Positions 39,069 through 46,647 of a DNA stretch of 64,000 nt are shown here, in pieces. How positions within the stretch are numbered: position 1 is the stretch's first letter; each line of letters opens with the position of its first letter. Source of the stretch: Paraburkholderia sp. HP33-1. Lineage in GTDB: Bacteria; Pseudomonadota; Gammaproteobacteria; Burkholderiales; Burkholderiaceae. The notes under the pieces were generated by a model that saw only the letters and a program-made list of their open reading frames with translations, did no database searches and was not told the origin of the DNA. The translations under genes and the position numbers were made by a program. Location: assembly GCF_021390595.1 (NCBI RefSeq), contig NZ_JAJEJR010000001.1:1364001-1428000 (forward strand). Direction: 5' to 3'.

Positions 39069-39353
39069 ATGGACATGCGAGTGCGCAAGCCAGTCGGGCA
39101 TCCGATGCCGGAGATCGCGGCGTTCGTGGCCGAGCTGAAAGCGGTGTTCGGCGAAGAGGGCATCGATGAAGTGATTCGCCGTGGCAAGGCGGGTGAGCCG
39201 ACCTTTCATGCGCAGGAAAACGGGCGCTCGGCGGGTACTGCGACGCCGGTTGCGGCGAACGTCTGGCGGGTGGATCGCGCGGTGCGCGATCGTCATTACT
39301 GCGACGGTTGCGACGGCTCGTGCGTTGGCAGCTCGAAGTCGTGCCGTCCATAA
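39069..39353 (+). CDS. Small protein with Cys-rich C-terminus, divergent from imuA
   Basis: A 94-residue protein of unknown function. It starts MDMRVRKPVGHPMPEIAAFV and has an amphipathic helix (AAFVAELKAVFGEEGIDEVI). It ends in a cysteine cluster HYCDGCDGSCVGSSKSC (C-x2-C-x3-C-x6-C) that could bind a metal. The ATG has a run of G (GGGGGG) 8 bp upstream. It shares the intergenic region and LexA box with imuA, so it may also respond to DNA damage; that is inference. Confidence 0.65.
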   Translation: MDMRVRKPVGHPMPEIAAFVAELKAVFGEEGIDEVIRRGKAGEPTFHAQENGRSAGTATPVAANVWRVDRAVRDRHYCDGCDGSCVGSSKSCRP

Positions 39354-39383
39354 TGGCAGCGGCCCTCAACCTCGGAGAACCCC

Positions 39384-39791
39384 ATGCTGCGCACGTACCT
39401 CGGAAGTTGCCATTGCCAACTCGTGAAGTTCGAAGCTCGCATCGATTTCGACAAGGGCACGTCGAAATGCAATTGCAGCTACTGCAGCAGGCTGCGCTTC
39501 TGGCATGTGCAGGTTCGCCGGGAGGACTTTCGTCTGCTTTCCGATGAAGCCGCGCTGAGCGAATATCAGGGTGACAATCCGGTCGCGCATCACCCGTTCT
39601 GCAAACGGTGCGGGGTGCACGTATTCGACCGCATCGACATGCCCAACGGCACCGGGTATCCGTATATCAACGTGAACATCATGTGCATCGATGAACTCGA
39701 TCTCGACGCAGCGCTGAATGCGCCCGTGACCTATCGGGATGGGCTGCGCAACGACTGGGGCAATTCGCCGGAGGAAATCCGGCATCTTTGA
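39384..39791 (+). CDS. GFA-family (CENP-V/GFA zinc domain) protein
   Basis: A 135-residue Gfa-fold protein with GSCHCQLVKFEARI, KCNCSYCSR and FCKRCGVHVF zinc clusters, then a strand-rich C-terminus (GYPYINVNIMCID). It sits 30 bp after the small Cys-rich gene on the same strand and converges with another GFA gene 9 bp downstream. Biochemical role unproved, as for most of the family. Confidence 0.88.
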   Translation: MLRTYLGSCHCQLVKFEARIDFDKGTSKCNCSYCSRLRFWHVQVRREDFRLLSDEAALSEYQGDNPVAHHPFCKRCGVHVFDRIDMPNGTGYPYINVNIMCIDELDLDAALNAPVTYRDGLRNDWGNSPEEIRHL

Positions 39792-39800
39792 TTCCGCCGC

Positions 39801-40211
39801 TCAGGGCGCTCTGCGCGGATGATGGGGAATGTCCGGCTGATGGGCGTCCAGTTCATGACGTTCGCACGCAAACTGAACGAACTCGGGTTTGAAGCGCGAA
39901 GGATCGTCGAGCGTGCCGGCATAGAGCGTCACGATGTCCGGCGCGTGATGCGGTGTTGCGAATAGCAGGCTGCCGCAATGAGGGCAGAAGTTGCGCGTCG
40001 TGGGCATCCCGCTGCCGCCGATCTTCGTATAAGGCCTGATTTCGCCATTGAACGAAAAGCCCGCGGCGCTCACCACGACGACCGGCAATCCCGCGGAACC
40101 GGACGCACGCTGACAATCGCGGCAATGGCAGATCAGTTGCGCGAGCGAATCGCCGCGAGCTTCGTATTGCACCGCGCCGCAGAGGCAGCGCCCCAGCCAG
40201 GGAGTCGACAT
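39801..40211 (-). CDS. GFA-family (CENP-V/GFA zinc domain) protein
   Basis: A 136-residue protein with GRCLCGAVQYEARG, ICHCRDCQRASGS and FCPHCGSLLF, the three zinc-binding elements of the Gfa fold. The ATG at 40211 follows GGAGAAG. A longer open frame upstream is spurious. It converges on the GFA gene at 39384 and follows an AraC remnant on the same strand. Its motifs are closer to the copy at 13673 than to its neighbour. Confidence 0.88.
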   Translation of the reverse strand: MSTPWLGRCLCGAVQYEARGDSLAQLICHCRDCQRASGSAGLPVVVVSAAGFSFNGEIRPYTKIGGSGMPTTRNFCPHCGSLLFATPHHAPDIVTLYAGTLDDPSRFKPEFVQFACERHELDAHQPDIPHHPRRAP

Positions 40212-40243
40212 CGATCTTCTCCGGTTGAAATGATCTCGCCGTG

Positions 40244-40440
40244 CTACCGACGTTGGTCGACGCGATAGCGCCCCAGGCTGATGCCGGTCGCGCGCTTGAA
40301 TGCGATGCTGAAAGCCGTATCCGACAGGTAGCCGATGCGTGTTGCGATCGACATCAGCGGCTCGTCGGAATGCTTCAAGGCCGTCATCGCAATGGCGATG
40401 CGCCACTGATGCATCGGGACTCGAGTGTGTGCTGATCGAC
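40244..40440 (-). pseudogene. AraC-family regulator remnant (C-terminal HTH only)
   Basis: A minus-strand frame ending at the stop at 40244 encodes about 60 residues that match the second helix-turn-helix of AraC regulators: HQWRIAIAMTALKHS, then EPLMSIATRIGYLSDTAFSIAFKRATG and ISLGRYR. The usual P-x-x-Y-x-x-x-W-R-M core is recognisable as TRVPMHQWRI. No N-terminal domain or first HTH helix exists upstream; the divergent VOC gene starts there. I call it a 5'-truncated gene. It could be expressed as a short DNA-binding peptide only if a start such as the internal ATG is used. Confidence 0.72.
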
Positions 40441-40451
40441 CATGAGGGGTG

Positions 40452-40850
40452 ATGTCGACGCGAATACTGAAGTCGATGTATCGATGCTACGTCGAGACGG
40501 CGCAACTCGAGCCGACCATCGCGTTCTACGAGATGTTGCAGCAAATGCAATGCGAACGCCGGCTCGCTTTCCCGGAGACCGGTATCGACGTTGCCGTGAT
40601 CGCCGCATTCATTGTGCCCGCCGGTACGCAGGACGCGCTTGCTCCAGTTCGGCATATCGAATCGGCACTGATCGTCGATACGCTCGACGATTTCGTCGGG
40701 CCGTTGTGTGCGCTCGGCGCCGGTGTGCCCGATGAATTTCATCGAACTCCCATGGGGCGCAATATGGCCGTGCTTCATCCAGATGGTTTCGTCGCCGAAT
40801 ACTTCGAATCCGCGACATGGAACATCACCGTTGCGTTACAACGAGCATGA
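40452..40850 (+). CDS. VOC-family (glyoxalase/bleomycin-resistance fold) protein
   Basis: A 132-residue protein of the vicinal-oxygen-chelate superfamily: an N-terminal strand MYRCYVETAQLEPTIAFYEML, a central DFVGPLCALGAGVPDEF, and the closing MGRNMAVLHPDGFVAEYFE with the conserved Glu. The start at 40452 has GAGGGG very close upstream. Substrate unknown. Confidence 0.78.
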   Translation: MSTRILKSMYRCYVETAQLEPTIAFYEMLQQMQCERRLAFPETGIDVAVIAAFIVPAGTQDALAPVRHIESALIVDTLDDFVGPLCALGAGVPDEFHRTPMGRNMAVLHPDGFVAEYFESATWNITVALQRA

Positions 40851-41245
40851 GGGCGTCTCCAGGTGGAATTGCAGGGAAACGGAATTCGTCGGACTAACGC
40901 CGCGTTCGTTAGGCTCGAAGACACGGAAATCGTCGGGCTGCCGGCAAGAGGGAGCGAGGCGACCCACCTGGCCGAGATCGGTCATGAAGGCCAGTTCCCG
41001 TCATTGCTCTACCTGAGCAAATGGACGCTCATATGGCCGATGCGCTTCGGTAGCTGACATTCGCCTCGCAGTGTTGCCCCGAACGGGGCGGCCGGCTGCA
41101 TACAGCCATCGGAGCTTCCGCTAGAGAGATGGACAAACGCAAGGGATCTCACGCTTCATGTCCCATCCAGTCGGGATTACCCGTCCGGTAGCCGCCATGA
41201 CCTTCGTCTCTTGCACGAAAGGGCGGCTGAAAACAAGGCGGCCGA
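40851..41245. other. Intergenic stretch without a convincing gene
   Basis: 395 bp between the VOC gene and the end of the repeat protein gene. A 64-codon frame at 40863-41057 is open but lacks a ribosome site and recognisable features. No terminator or RNA gene is evident. Confidence 0.5.
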
Positions 41246-42622
41246 TTACCTTGAACCGCCTGCACCCGAACCACCTCCGCCGTGACCGCCTCCACCTGAA
41301 CCGCCTCCGCCGTGACCGCCTGCGCCCGAACCGCCTGCGCCCGAACCGCCTGCGCCCGAACCGCCTGCGCCCGAACCGCCTGCGCCCGAACCGCCTGCGC
41401 CGGAACCGCCTGCACCCGAACCGCCTGCGCCGTGACCGCCTGCACCCGAACCGCCCGCGCCCGAACCACCTGCACCCGAACCGCCTGCACCCGAACCGCC
41501 TGCACCCGAACCGCCCGCGCCCGAACCGCCCGCGCCCGAACCGCCCGCGCCCGAACCGCTCGCGCCCGAACCGCCCGCGCCCGAACCGCCTGCGCCCGAA
41601 CTGCCTGCACTCGAACCGCCCGCGCCTGAACCGCCTGCGCCCGAACTGCCTCCGCCGTGACCGCCTGCACCCGAACCGCTTGCGCCTGCGCCCGAACCAC
41701 CTGCGCCCGAACTACCCGTGCCCGAACTACCCGTGCCCGAACTGCCCGTGCCCGAACTGCCCGTGCCCGAACTACCCGTGCCCGAACTACCCGTGCCCGA
41801 ACTGCCCGTGCCCGAACTACCCGTGCCCGAACTGCCCGTGCCCGGACTGCCCGTGCCCGGACTGCCCGTGCCCGGACTACCCGTGCCCGAACTACCCGTG
41901 CCCGAACCACCCGCGCCCGAACTGCCCGCGCCCGAACTGCCCGCGCCCGAACCGCCTCCGCCGTGACCGCCTGCAGGCTGTCCTTGAGCCAGCCGCAGTA
42001 AAGCAGAATTCCGGGAAGGAGCACCGCGGTGATCGAACGAAGCGGAAGACACGGGCGGGGCGAGTTCAGCACTGCCAATTGCAGTTCCCCGCGCAGGAGG
42101 TAACGATGATCTCGCGACATGATCGGGCGAAGACACTTGTTGCGTTGGCGGTGTGAGTCGGGTGATCTCTGGCGCATGCCGCGCGATTGCTCTCACGGGT
42201 GGCGCCGAATGGCGGCGATTCTGTGTGGCGGCATAGCTTGCTTGATCGGGCTCTCGTGTAGCCGACTGCGGCGCAGCAGAATCCGGAGTAGGTCCAGCGC
42301 GGTGATCGGACGTAGCGGAAGACAGAGGCGGGGCGAGCTCAGCGCTGGCAACCGCGGTTCCGCGAGGGGGAGGCGACGATGGCAGCGCGACATGACCGGA
42401 CCAAGACGTGTTTCGCGCTGGCGACGTCGATCCGATGATCCCGAGCGCCTGATCATCGTCGAACCGATCGTCAGACGCGACGATACCCATGACCCCGACA
42501 GCGAATACGCTTGCCGACGCAACCCAAAGCGCGAGGCGTCTGCCACGCGAAGGCGGTGCGGTCTTGATGTCTGCATCCGGGCTACCTGCACCCGAATGCG
42601 TATGCGTGGCCTGCCTGAACAT
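41246..42622 (-). CDS. Membrane-anchored Gly/Ser-rich tandem-repeat protein
   Basis: A 458-residue protein. Residues ~29-50 form one hydrophobic segment (LALWVASASVFAVGVMGIVA) after a basic stretch, so it is probably a type II anchored or secreted protein. Residues ~70-215 contain two related copies of a Pro/Ser-rich unit (HVALPSSPPPRGTAVASAEL and HVARSSLPPARGTAIGSAEL). Residues ~218-458 are almost pure Gly, Ser, Ala and Thr in five-residue units (GSGAG, GTGSS, GSPGT), encoded by a 15-bp minisatellite. The ATG at 42622 has only a weak ribosome site. All frames of the repeat are open, but only this one has a sensible N-terminus. It may be a surface or envelope protein; I do not recognise it. 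Confidence 0.62.
   Translation of the reverse strand: MFRQATHTHSGAGSPDADIKTAPPSRGRRLALWVASASVFAVGVMGIVASDDRFDDDQALGIIGSTSPARNTSWSGHVALPSSPPPRGTAVASAELAPPLSSATSDHRAGPTPDSAAPQSATREPDQASYAATQNRRHSAPPVRAIARHAPEITRLTPPTQQVSSPDHVARSSLPPARGTAIGSAELAPPVSSASFDHRGAPSRNSALLRLAQGQPAGGHGGGGSGAGSSGAGSSGAGGSGTGSSGTGSPGTGSPGTGSPGTGSSGTGSSGTGSSGTGSSGTGSSGTGSSGTGSSGTGSSGTGSSGAGGSGAGASGSGAGGHGGGSSGAGGSGAGGSSAGSSGAGGSGAGGSGASGSGAGGSGAGGSGAGGSGAGGSGAGGSGAGGSGAGGSGAGGHGAGGSGAGGSGAGGSGAGGSGAGGSGAGGSGAGGSGAGGHGGGGSGGGGHGGGGSGAGGSR
41258..41965. repeat. 15-bp tandem minisatellite inside the Gly/Ser-repeat gene
   Basis: About 47 head-to-tail units near cccgaaccgcctgcg, with blocks of variants (cccgaactacccgtg at 41702-41900; cccgaaccgcccgcg at 41510-41580). 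The 15-bp unit keeps the reading frame, so copy-number change alters the length of the protein by five residues at a time. Variant units cluster, as expected from slippage or unequal exchange. Confidence 0.95.
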
Positions 42623-42790
42623 TCCAACACGCTTCGGATCGTTTCACCTGATCCTTCCATTCACTACGTTCATGTGCCGTCCCCTTGCGGAGTGCTCACC
42701 GAAATGAGCCGCGGTACGGCGCGTTCGCCCCTGGTTCCGCCACGGCAATGTGAGCGGTGTACCAGGTTCTCTATGGTAAGCCTATGCGCT

Positions 42791-42943
42791 ATGAAAACGC
42801 TCGCCATCTTCGTGGCCGATCCGGACGGGTGGCCGGAGTTGCCGTCTGCCGTGCTTTTCCGCGATGACTCGACAGTTGGCGACGATCCGATGCAGGTGCA
42901 GCATTCGCTGTGCCTGATAGGCCGAACTCCAATGGAATTGTGA
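42791..42943 (+). CDS. Possible small gene of unknown function (50 residues)
   Basis: An open frame starting MKTLAIFVADPDGWPELPSA, with mostly G or C at third codon positions in its first half, as in real genes here. No clear ribosome site. It ends at a TGA, after which the same frame reopens as the next small frame, so it may be the front of a broken gene. Confidence 0.35.
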   Translation: MKTLAIFVADPDGWPELPSAVLFRDDSTVGDDPMQVQHSLCLIGRTPMEL

Positions 42944-42958
42944 GATCGTGGATATAGC

Positions 42959-43138
42959 ATGGGCATACACGATCCAACAGGATCCGCGCCAAGCGAGGGG
43001 CAGATCGAACTGGAAAAAATGGAAAAGAGCGATCTATTGGTGAATCTGCTCAACCTTGGCGCGCAACATGGACCTTTCCAGCCGCAACAAAAACGCATTG
43101 CTCGCCGCCTGCTTGGTCGGCAAGCCTCGACAACCTAA
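42959..43138 (+). CDS. Possible small gene of unknown function (59 residues)
   Basis: An open frame in phase with the previous one, starting MGIHDPTGSAPSEGQ and ending with a basic helix (QKRIARRLLGRQ). A charged amphipathic middle (ELEKMEKSDLLVNLLNLGAQ) looks protein-like. It ends 12 bp before the chaC ATG, so it could be a short leader gene of chaC. Low certainty. Confidence 0.35.
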   Translation: MGIHDPTGSAPSEGQIELEKMEKSDLLVNLLNLGAQHGPFQPQQKRIARRLLGRQASTT

Positions 43139-43150
43139 AGTTGTTCTGTC

Positions 43151-43882
43151 ATGGCGACCCACATCCATCCCATGCCCCGCGATCTGAAACACCTCGCTTC
43201 CGGCTACGAGCTGACGCGCGAACACCTGGCGCAGGGCACGCTGCTACACGCGTTGCGAGCGGACCCGCCGGCCGGTCTGAAGTTGCGCAGCGACGCGGAG
43301 CTCGAACGGACGCTGCAGGTGGTGCTCGACGCTCACGAGTCCGCGCGGGACCTTCACGTGTTCGGCTACGGCTCGCTGATGTGGAATCCGGCGCTCGAGG
43401 TCGTCGAGACCAGCGTTGCACGCGTGCACGGCTGGCATCGCGGCTTCTGCCTGCGAATGATCTTCGGACGCGGCACGCCCGAAGAGCCCGGCGCGATGCT
43501 TGGGCTCGACCGCGGCGGCGCGTGCAACGGCCTGCTATACCGGATCGATGCCGCGAAGGTCGAGGCCGAGTTGCGATTGCTGTGGCGGCGCGAGATGCTG
43601 GCCGGCGCATACGACGCGCGCTGGGTTCCGGCGACGGTCGACGATCGCCACATCCGGGCGCTGACGTTCGTCGTCAACCGCGCGCACGATCGCTATATCG
43701 GTGGCTGTCCGATCCATCATGTCGCACACCTGATCCGCACGGGACGTGGGCCGCTCGGCACCTCACGCGCGTACTTCGACGAAACCACGTTGACGCTCGA
43801 ACGTCTCGGCTTGCGCGATACGGGCATCGAACGCCTGCGGCGCGCAATCGGCGACGCTGACGTCGCTGAAGCCGCCGGGTAG
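43151..43882 (+). CDS. chaC: ChaC-family glutathione-specific gamma-glutamylcyclotransferase
   Basis: A 243-residue ChaC-type enzyme that cleaves glutathione into 5-oxoproline and Cys-Gly. The substrate-binding loop VFGYGSLMWNP is at residues 70-80 and the catalytic glutamate is in LWRREM (Glu148). YIGGCPIHHVAHLI is a further family block. It starts 12 bp after a small open frame. It may serve redox or gamma-glutamyl turnover. Confidence 0.93.
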   Translation: MATHIHPMPRDLKHLASGYELTREHLAQGTLLHALRADPPAGLKLRSDAELERTLQVVLDAHESARDLHVFGYGSLMWNPALEVVETSVARVHGWHRGFCLRMIFGRGTPEEPGAMLGLDRGGACNGLLYRIDAAKVEAELRLLWRREMLAGAYDARWVPATVDDRHIRALTFVVNRAHDRYIGGCPIHHVAHLIRTGRGPLGTSRAYFDETTLTLERLGLRDTGIERLRRAIGDADVAEAAG

Positions 43883-43902
43883 ACGTAGACGTCACCCACG
43901 CA

Positions 43903-44814
43903 TCACCGCCGGCGCAGTTGCTCGTCGCGCTCGAACAGTTCGACGAGCCAATCGATAAAGACACGCGCTTTCGCGCTCAGATAACGGTTGGGCGGGTAGA
44001 TCACATGCACCGGGATCGTCGGTTGCGGCCAGTCTTCAAGTAGCGGCACGAGTTTGCCCGCGGCAATCGCGTCGCGCACCGAGTAGGTCGGCGCCTGGAT
44101 GAGCCCGAGACTGGCGAGGCCCGCGGCGAGATAAGCGTTTGTATCGTTGACGACGAGCCGGTGCTTCAACTGGAGACCGTCTTTCCGATCGTCGTACAAA
44201 AACGGAAACGATGGCGGGTAGCCTGCATGCGACGGAATCATGCCGATGGTCGGCAGATCGCCTAACTGGTCCGGCGAGATCGGCGTGCCGTGCGCCTCGA
44301 GAAACGCTGGCGTCGCGCAGGTCGTGAAACCGAAACTGCCGATCTGCCGCGCGACCAGAAACTGCTCGTCGACCTTGCCCGCGCGGATCGCGCAGTCGAA
44401 GCCCTCGGCGATCAGGTCGGCGCGCTCGTTGCCGACCTCGAGTTCGATCCCGATGTCGGGATAGGTGCGGTAGAAGTCGTCGAGCGCCGGCACGAGCACG
44501 AGCGCGCCGATTGCAGTCGCCGCATCGACGCGGAGCCTGCCCGATGGTTTCATCCGCGCATGCGTGGTCGACGATTCGATGTCCGCGAGTTCCGCAAGAA
44601 GGCGCACGACACGCTCGTAGTAGATCGCTCCTTCCGGCGTGACCGTGACGGAGCGCGTCGTGCGATGCAAGAGGCGGACCTTCAGGTCTTCCTCGAGCTT
44701 CTGGATGAGTCGCGTCAGCGAGGCATTCGGCATGTCGAGCGTTTCGGCCGCCTTCGTGAACGTGCCTGCTTCCACCACACGGACGAAAGCGTTCATCGCT
44801 GCGATGCGGTCCAT
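43903..44814 (-). CDS. LysR-family transcriptional regulator
   Basis: A 303-residue LTTR: N-terminal winged HTH (MDRIAAMNAFVRVVEAGTFTKAAETLDMPNASLTRLIQKLEEDL, in parts), then a two-lobed effector domain (RLRVDAATAIGALVLVPALDDF). It belongs to the DsdC/CrgA-like branch common in Burkholderia. It ends beside chaC (convergent) and lies downstream of the enoyl-CoA hydratase operon on the same strand with an 87-bp gap, so it may regulate that operon; the target is inference. Confidence 0.92.
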   Translation of the reverse strand: MDRIAAMNAFVRVVEAGTFTKAAETLDMPNASLTRLIQKLEEDLKVRLLHRTTRSVTVTPEGAIYYERVVRLLAELADIESSTTHARMKPSGRLRVDAATAIGALVLVPALDDFYRTYPDIGIELEVGNERADLIAEGFDCAIRAGKVDEQFLVARQIGSFGFTTCATPAFLEAHGTPISPDQLGDLPTIGMIPSHAGYPPSFPFLYDDRKDGLQLKHRLVVNDTNAYLAAGLASLGLIQAPTYSVRDAIAAGKLVPLLEDWPQPTIPVHVIYPPNRYLSAKARVFIDWLVELFERDEQLRRR

Positions 44815-44901
44815 GACGGGCGTCTCCGTTCGATCGCGAAGACGCCATTAGACCGCACAATTTCGCTGCCTGCTGCTCGCGCCCGCTGTTAGTGCTGACT
44901 G

Positions 44902-45690
44902 TTAGCGCCCGTTGAAGTCCATGACCGGACGCGGACGTCCCGCCTTCAGCGCTTCGACGGCGGAGCGGATTCCGCGCTGGGCGTCGTCGGTTTCGAACAA
45001 CGGCATCGCAATGTCGGACATTGCTTCGTCCGCGGCCGCTACGCCGCCGACCGCCCACGCACGCAACAGCGCCTTGTGAGCGGCGTAGGCGCGAGTGGGG
45101 CCGAGCGCGAGCTTGCGCGCGAACGCGGTTGCGGACTGCAGCAGATCGGCGTCGGCGACGACACGATTGACGATGCCGAAGCGTTCCATCGTCGCGGCGG
45201 GGACTTTCTCCGAGGTCAGCGCCCACTCGGATGCGCGCGAGCGGCCCGCGCGCTCCGCGACCCGGTAGATGCCGCCAAGCACCGTGACGATGCCGAGCGT
45301 CTGTTCGGGATGGCCAAACGTCGCCGATTCAGCCGCGAAGAGCACGTCCGCGCGCAGCGCGAGTTCGAAGCCGCCGCCGAAGCACAGCCCTTGCACCGCG
45401 GCGATGACCGGCACAGGAAGATGCTCGAAGCGATTGAACACGGACATGTAGTGGTCGAAGCGCGCACGCAGTTCACGCACGCTCGCATCGGGCCACGTCA
45501 TGATGTCGCCGCCGAACGAGAAGTTTTCGCCTTCGCTGCGCACCAGCACCGCGCGCGCGTCGCTGCGCTCGATGGCGGTGACGGCTGCGGCCAGCTCGTC
45601 GATCATCTGGTCGTCGATGCGGTTTTGCGGAGGGCGGTCGATGACGATCGTCGCGAGGCCATCGTCGAAACTGACAGTCAGGTGAGACAT
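44902..45690 (-). CDS. Enoyl-CoA hydratase/isomerase (crotonase family)
   Basis: A 262-residue crotonase-fold protein. The oxyanion-hole segments are EGENFSFGGDIMTW and VQGLCFGGGFELALRADVLFA. ATFGHPEQTLGIVTVLGG follows, with the Glu in the usual catalytic position. The ATG at 45690 follows GGACTCCTCC-derived GGAGG. It is the last enzyme gene of a five-gene minus-strand run (49095 to 44902). With MaoC and the hydrolases it suggests a CoA-ester degradation route; the substrate cannot be read. Confidence 0.9.
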   Translation of the reverse strand: MSHLTVSFDDGLATIVIDRPPQNRIDDQMIDELAAAVTAIERSDARAVLVRSEGENFSFGGDIMTWPDASVRELRARFDHYMSVFNRFEHLPVPVIAAVQGLCFGGGFELALRADVLFAAESATFGHPEQTLGIVTVLGGIYRVAERAGRSRASEWALTSEKVPAATMERFGIVNRVVADADLLQSATAFARKLALGPTRAYAAHKALLRAWAVGGVAAADEAMSDIAMPLFETDDAQRGIRSAVEALKAGRPRPVMDFNGR

Positions 45691-45719
45691 GGAGGAGTCC
45701 TTGGTGGTGGGAGCGGACG

Positions 45720-46613
45720 TTAGCCGAGGTGCTGCTTGAACCATTCGACAGCGGCTTCGCTGGAAACGTGGAATTGCGACAGATACGGGTCGAAGTGTCC
45801 GCCTTCGATCGTCACGAGCCGCTTGGGCTGCAGCGCGCGTTCGTAGGCGGCGAGTTCGAGATCGGTCAGCGTGATCGCGTCGCGTGTGGCGACCACCATC
45901 AGAAGCGGCGTCGGCGAAACGCGTGCGATCCAATGGCCGGGCTCGTACATGCGCGCGGCACGCGTCGAGCGGATCGTGACGTTGTTTTCCCAGGCACCTT
46001 GCGGCAGCGGCTGCAGATAGAAATCGATCGCGTCTTTCGCGCGATACGACGCGGCAACCGCAGGATCTCCACTGACGATCGCTTGACGGCGTGGCAGCTC
46101 GCCGCGCAATTGCGCGCGATCGTCGTCGGCGAACGCTTCTTCGATCGCGGCGACATTCTCCGGCGCAATGCGGCGCAACCCCTGTTCGTAGCCGCTGATC
46201 GTCGGCACCTGAGCGACGACACAGCGCAGGCGCCGGTCGGTCGCGCCGAGCACGATCGCATGACCGCCCGCGTAGCTCGTGCCCCACAGGCCGATGCGCT
46301 TGGGATCGACGACGTCGAGACTTTCGAGGAAGCTGATAGCGCGTCGCCAGTCTGTGATCTGACGCCACGGATCGATGTCGTGACGCGGCGTGCCTTCGCT
46401 CGCGCCGAAGCCGCGATGGTCGTGAAGCAGCACGACGAAGCCGGCTTCCGCGAAGGCGCGTGCGAACGGCTCGAGCCCGTGTTCCTTCACGCCGGCGTAG
46501 CCGTGCGCCATCGTGATCGCGGGGCGCCGTCCCTCGCCGGGCGGAACGAAGAGCCAGCCGCGCAGCTTGACGCCGCCGTCCACTTCGAATTCGACGTCGG
46601 TACGTTTCACCAT
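45720..46613 (-). CDS. Alpha/beta hydrolase (X-Pro peptidase/acetyl-xylan-esterase-like)
   Basis: A 297-residue hydrolase: MAHGYAGVKEHGLEPFA and HDHRGFGASEG open the core. The nucleophile is in GLWGTSYAGGHA, the acid in VVATRDAIT, and the histidine in IEGGHFDPYLS. No signal peptide. It sits 29 bp before the enoyl-CoA hydratase gene. Substrate unknown; could cleave an ester or a C-C bond formed by the pathway. Confidence 0.88.
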   Translation of the reverse strand: MVKRTDVEFEVDGGVKLRGWLFVPPGEGRRPAITMAHGYAGVKEHGLEPFARAFAEAGFVVLLHDHRGFGASEGTPRHDIDPWRQITDWRRAISFLESLDVVDPKRIGLWGTSYAGGHAIVLGATDRRLRCVVAQVPTISGYEQGLRRIAPENVAAIEEAFADDDRAQLRGELPRRQAIVSGDPAVAASYRAKDAIDFYLQPLPQGAWENNVTIRSTRAARMYEPGHWIARVSPTPLLMVVATRDAITLTDLELAAYERALQPKRLVTIEGGHFDPYLSQFHVSSEAAVEWFKQHLG

Positions 46614-46647
46614 TGCAGTCTCCAGGGAATGTGATCGGACGCGCGAA

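Noticed and set aside
40863..41057. 64-codon plus-strand frame
   Set aside because: No ribosome site, no recognisable sequence and no operon context. Left as intergenic.
41258..41965. CRISPR-like array
   Set aside because: Repeats are contiguous 15-bp units with no unique spacers and no cas genes nearby; it is a coding minisatellite.
41158..42156. Long open frames on the plus strand and in other minus frames across the minisatellite
   Set aside because: The 15-bp repeat is stop-free in several frames on both strands; these give Arg/Pro/His/Asn or Thr/Ala/Cys/Arg repeats with no signal, start site or domain. Only the frame with a membrane anchor and non-repeat N-terminus was kept.
42193..42660. 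155-codon minus-strand frame
   Set aside because: Overlaps the unique N-terminal part of the repeat protein in another frame and has no features.
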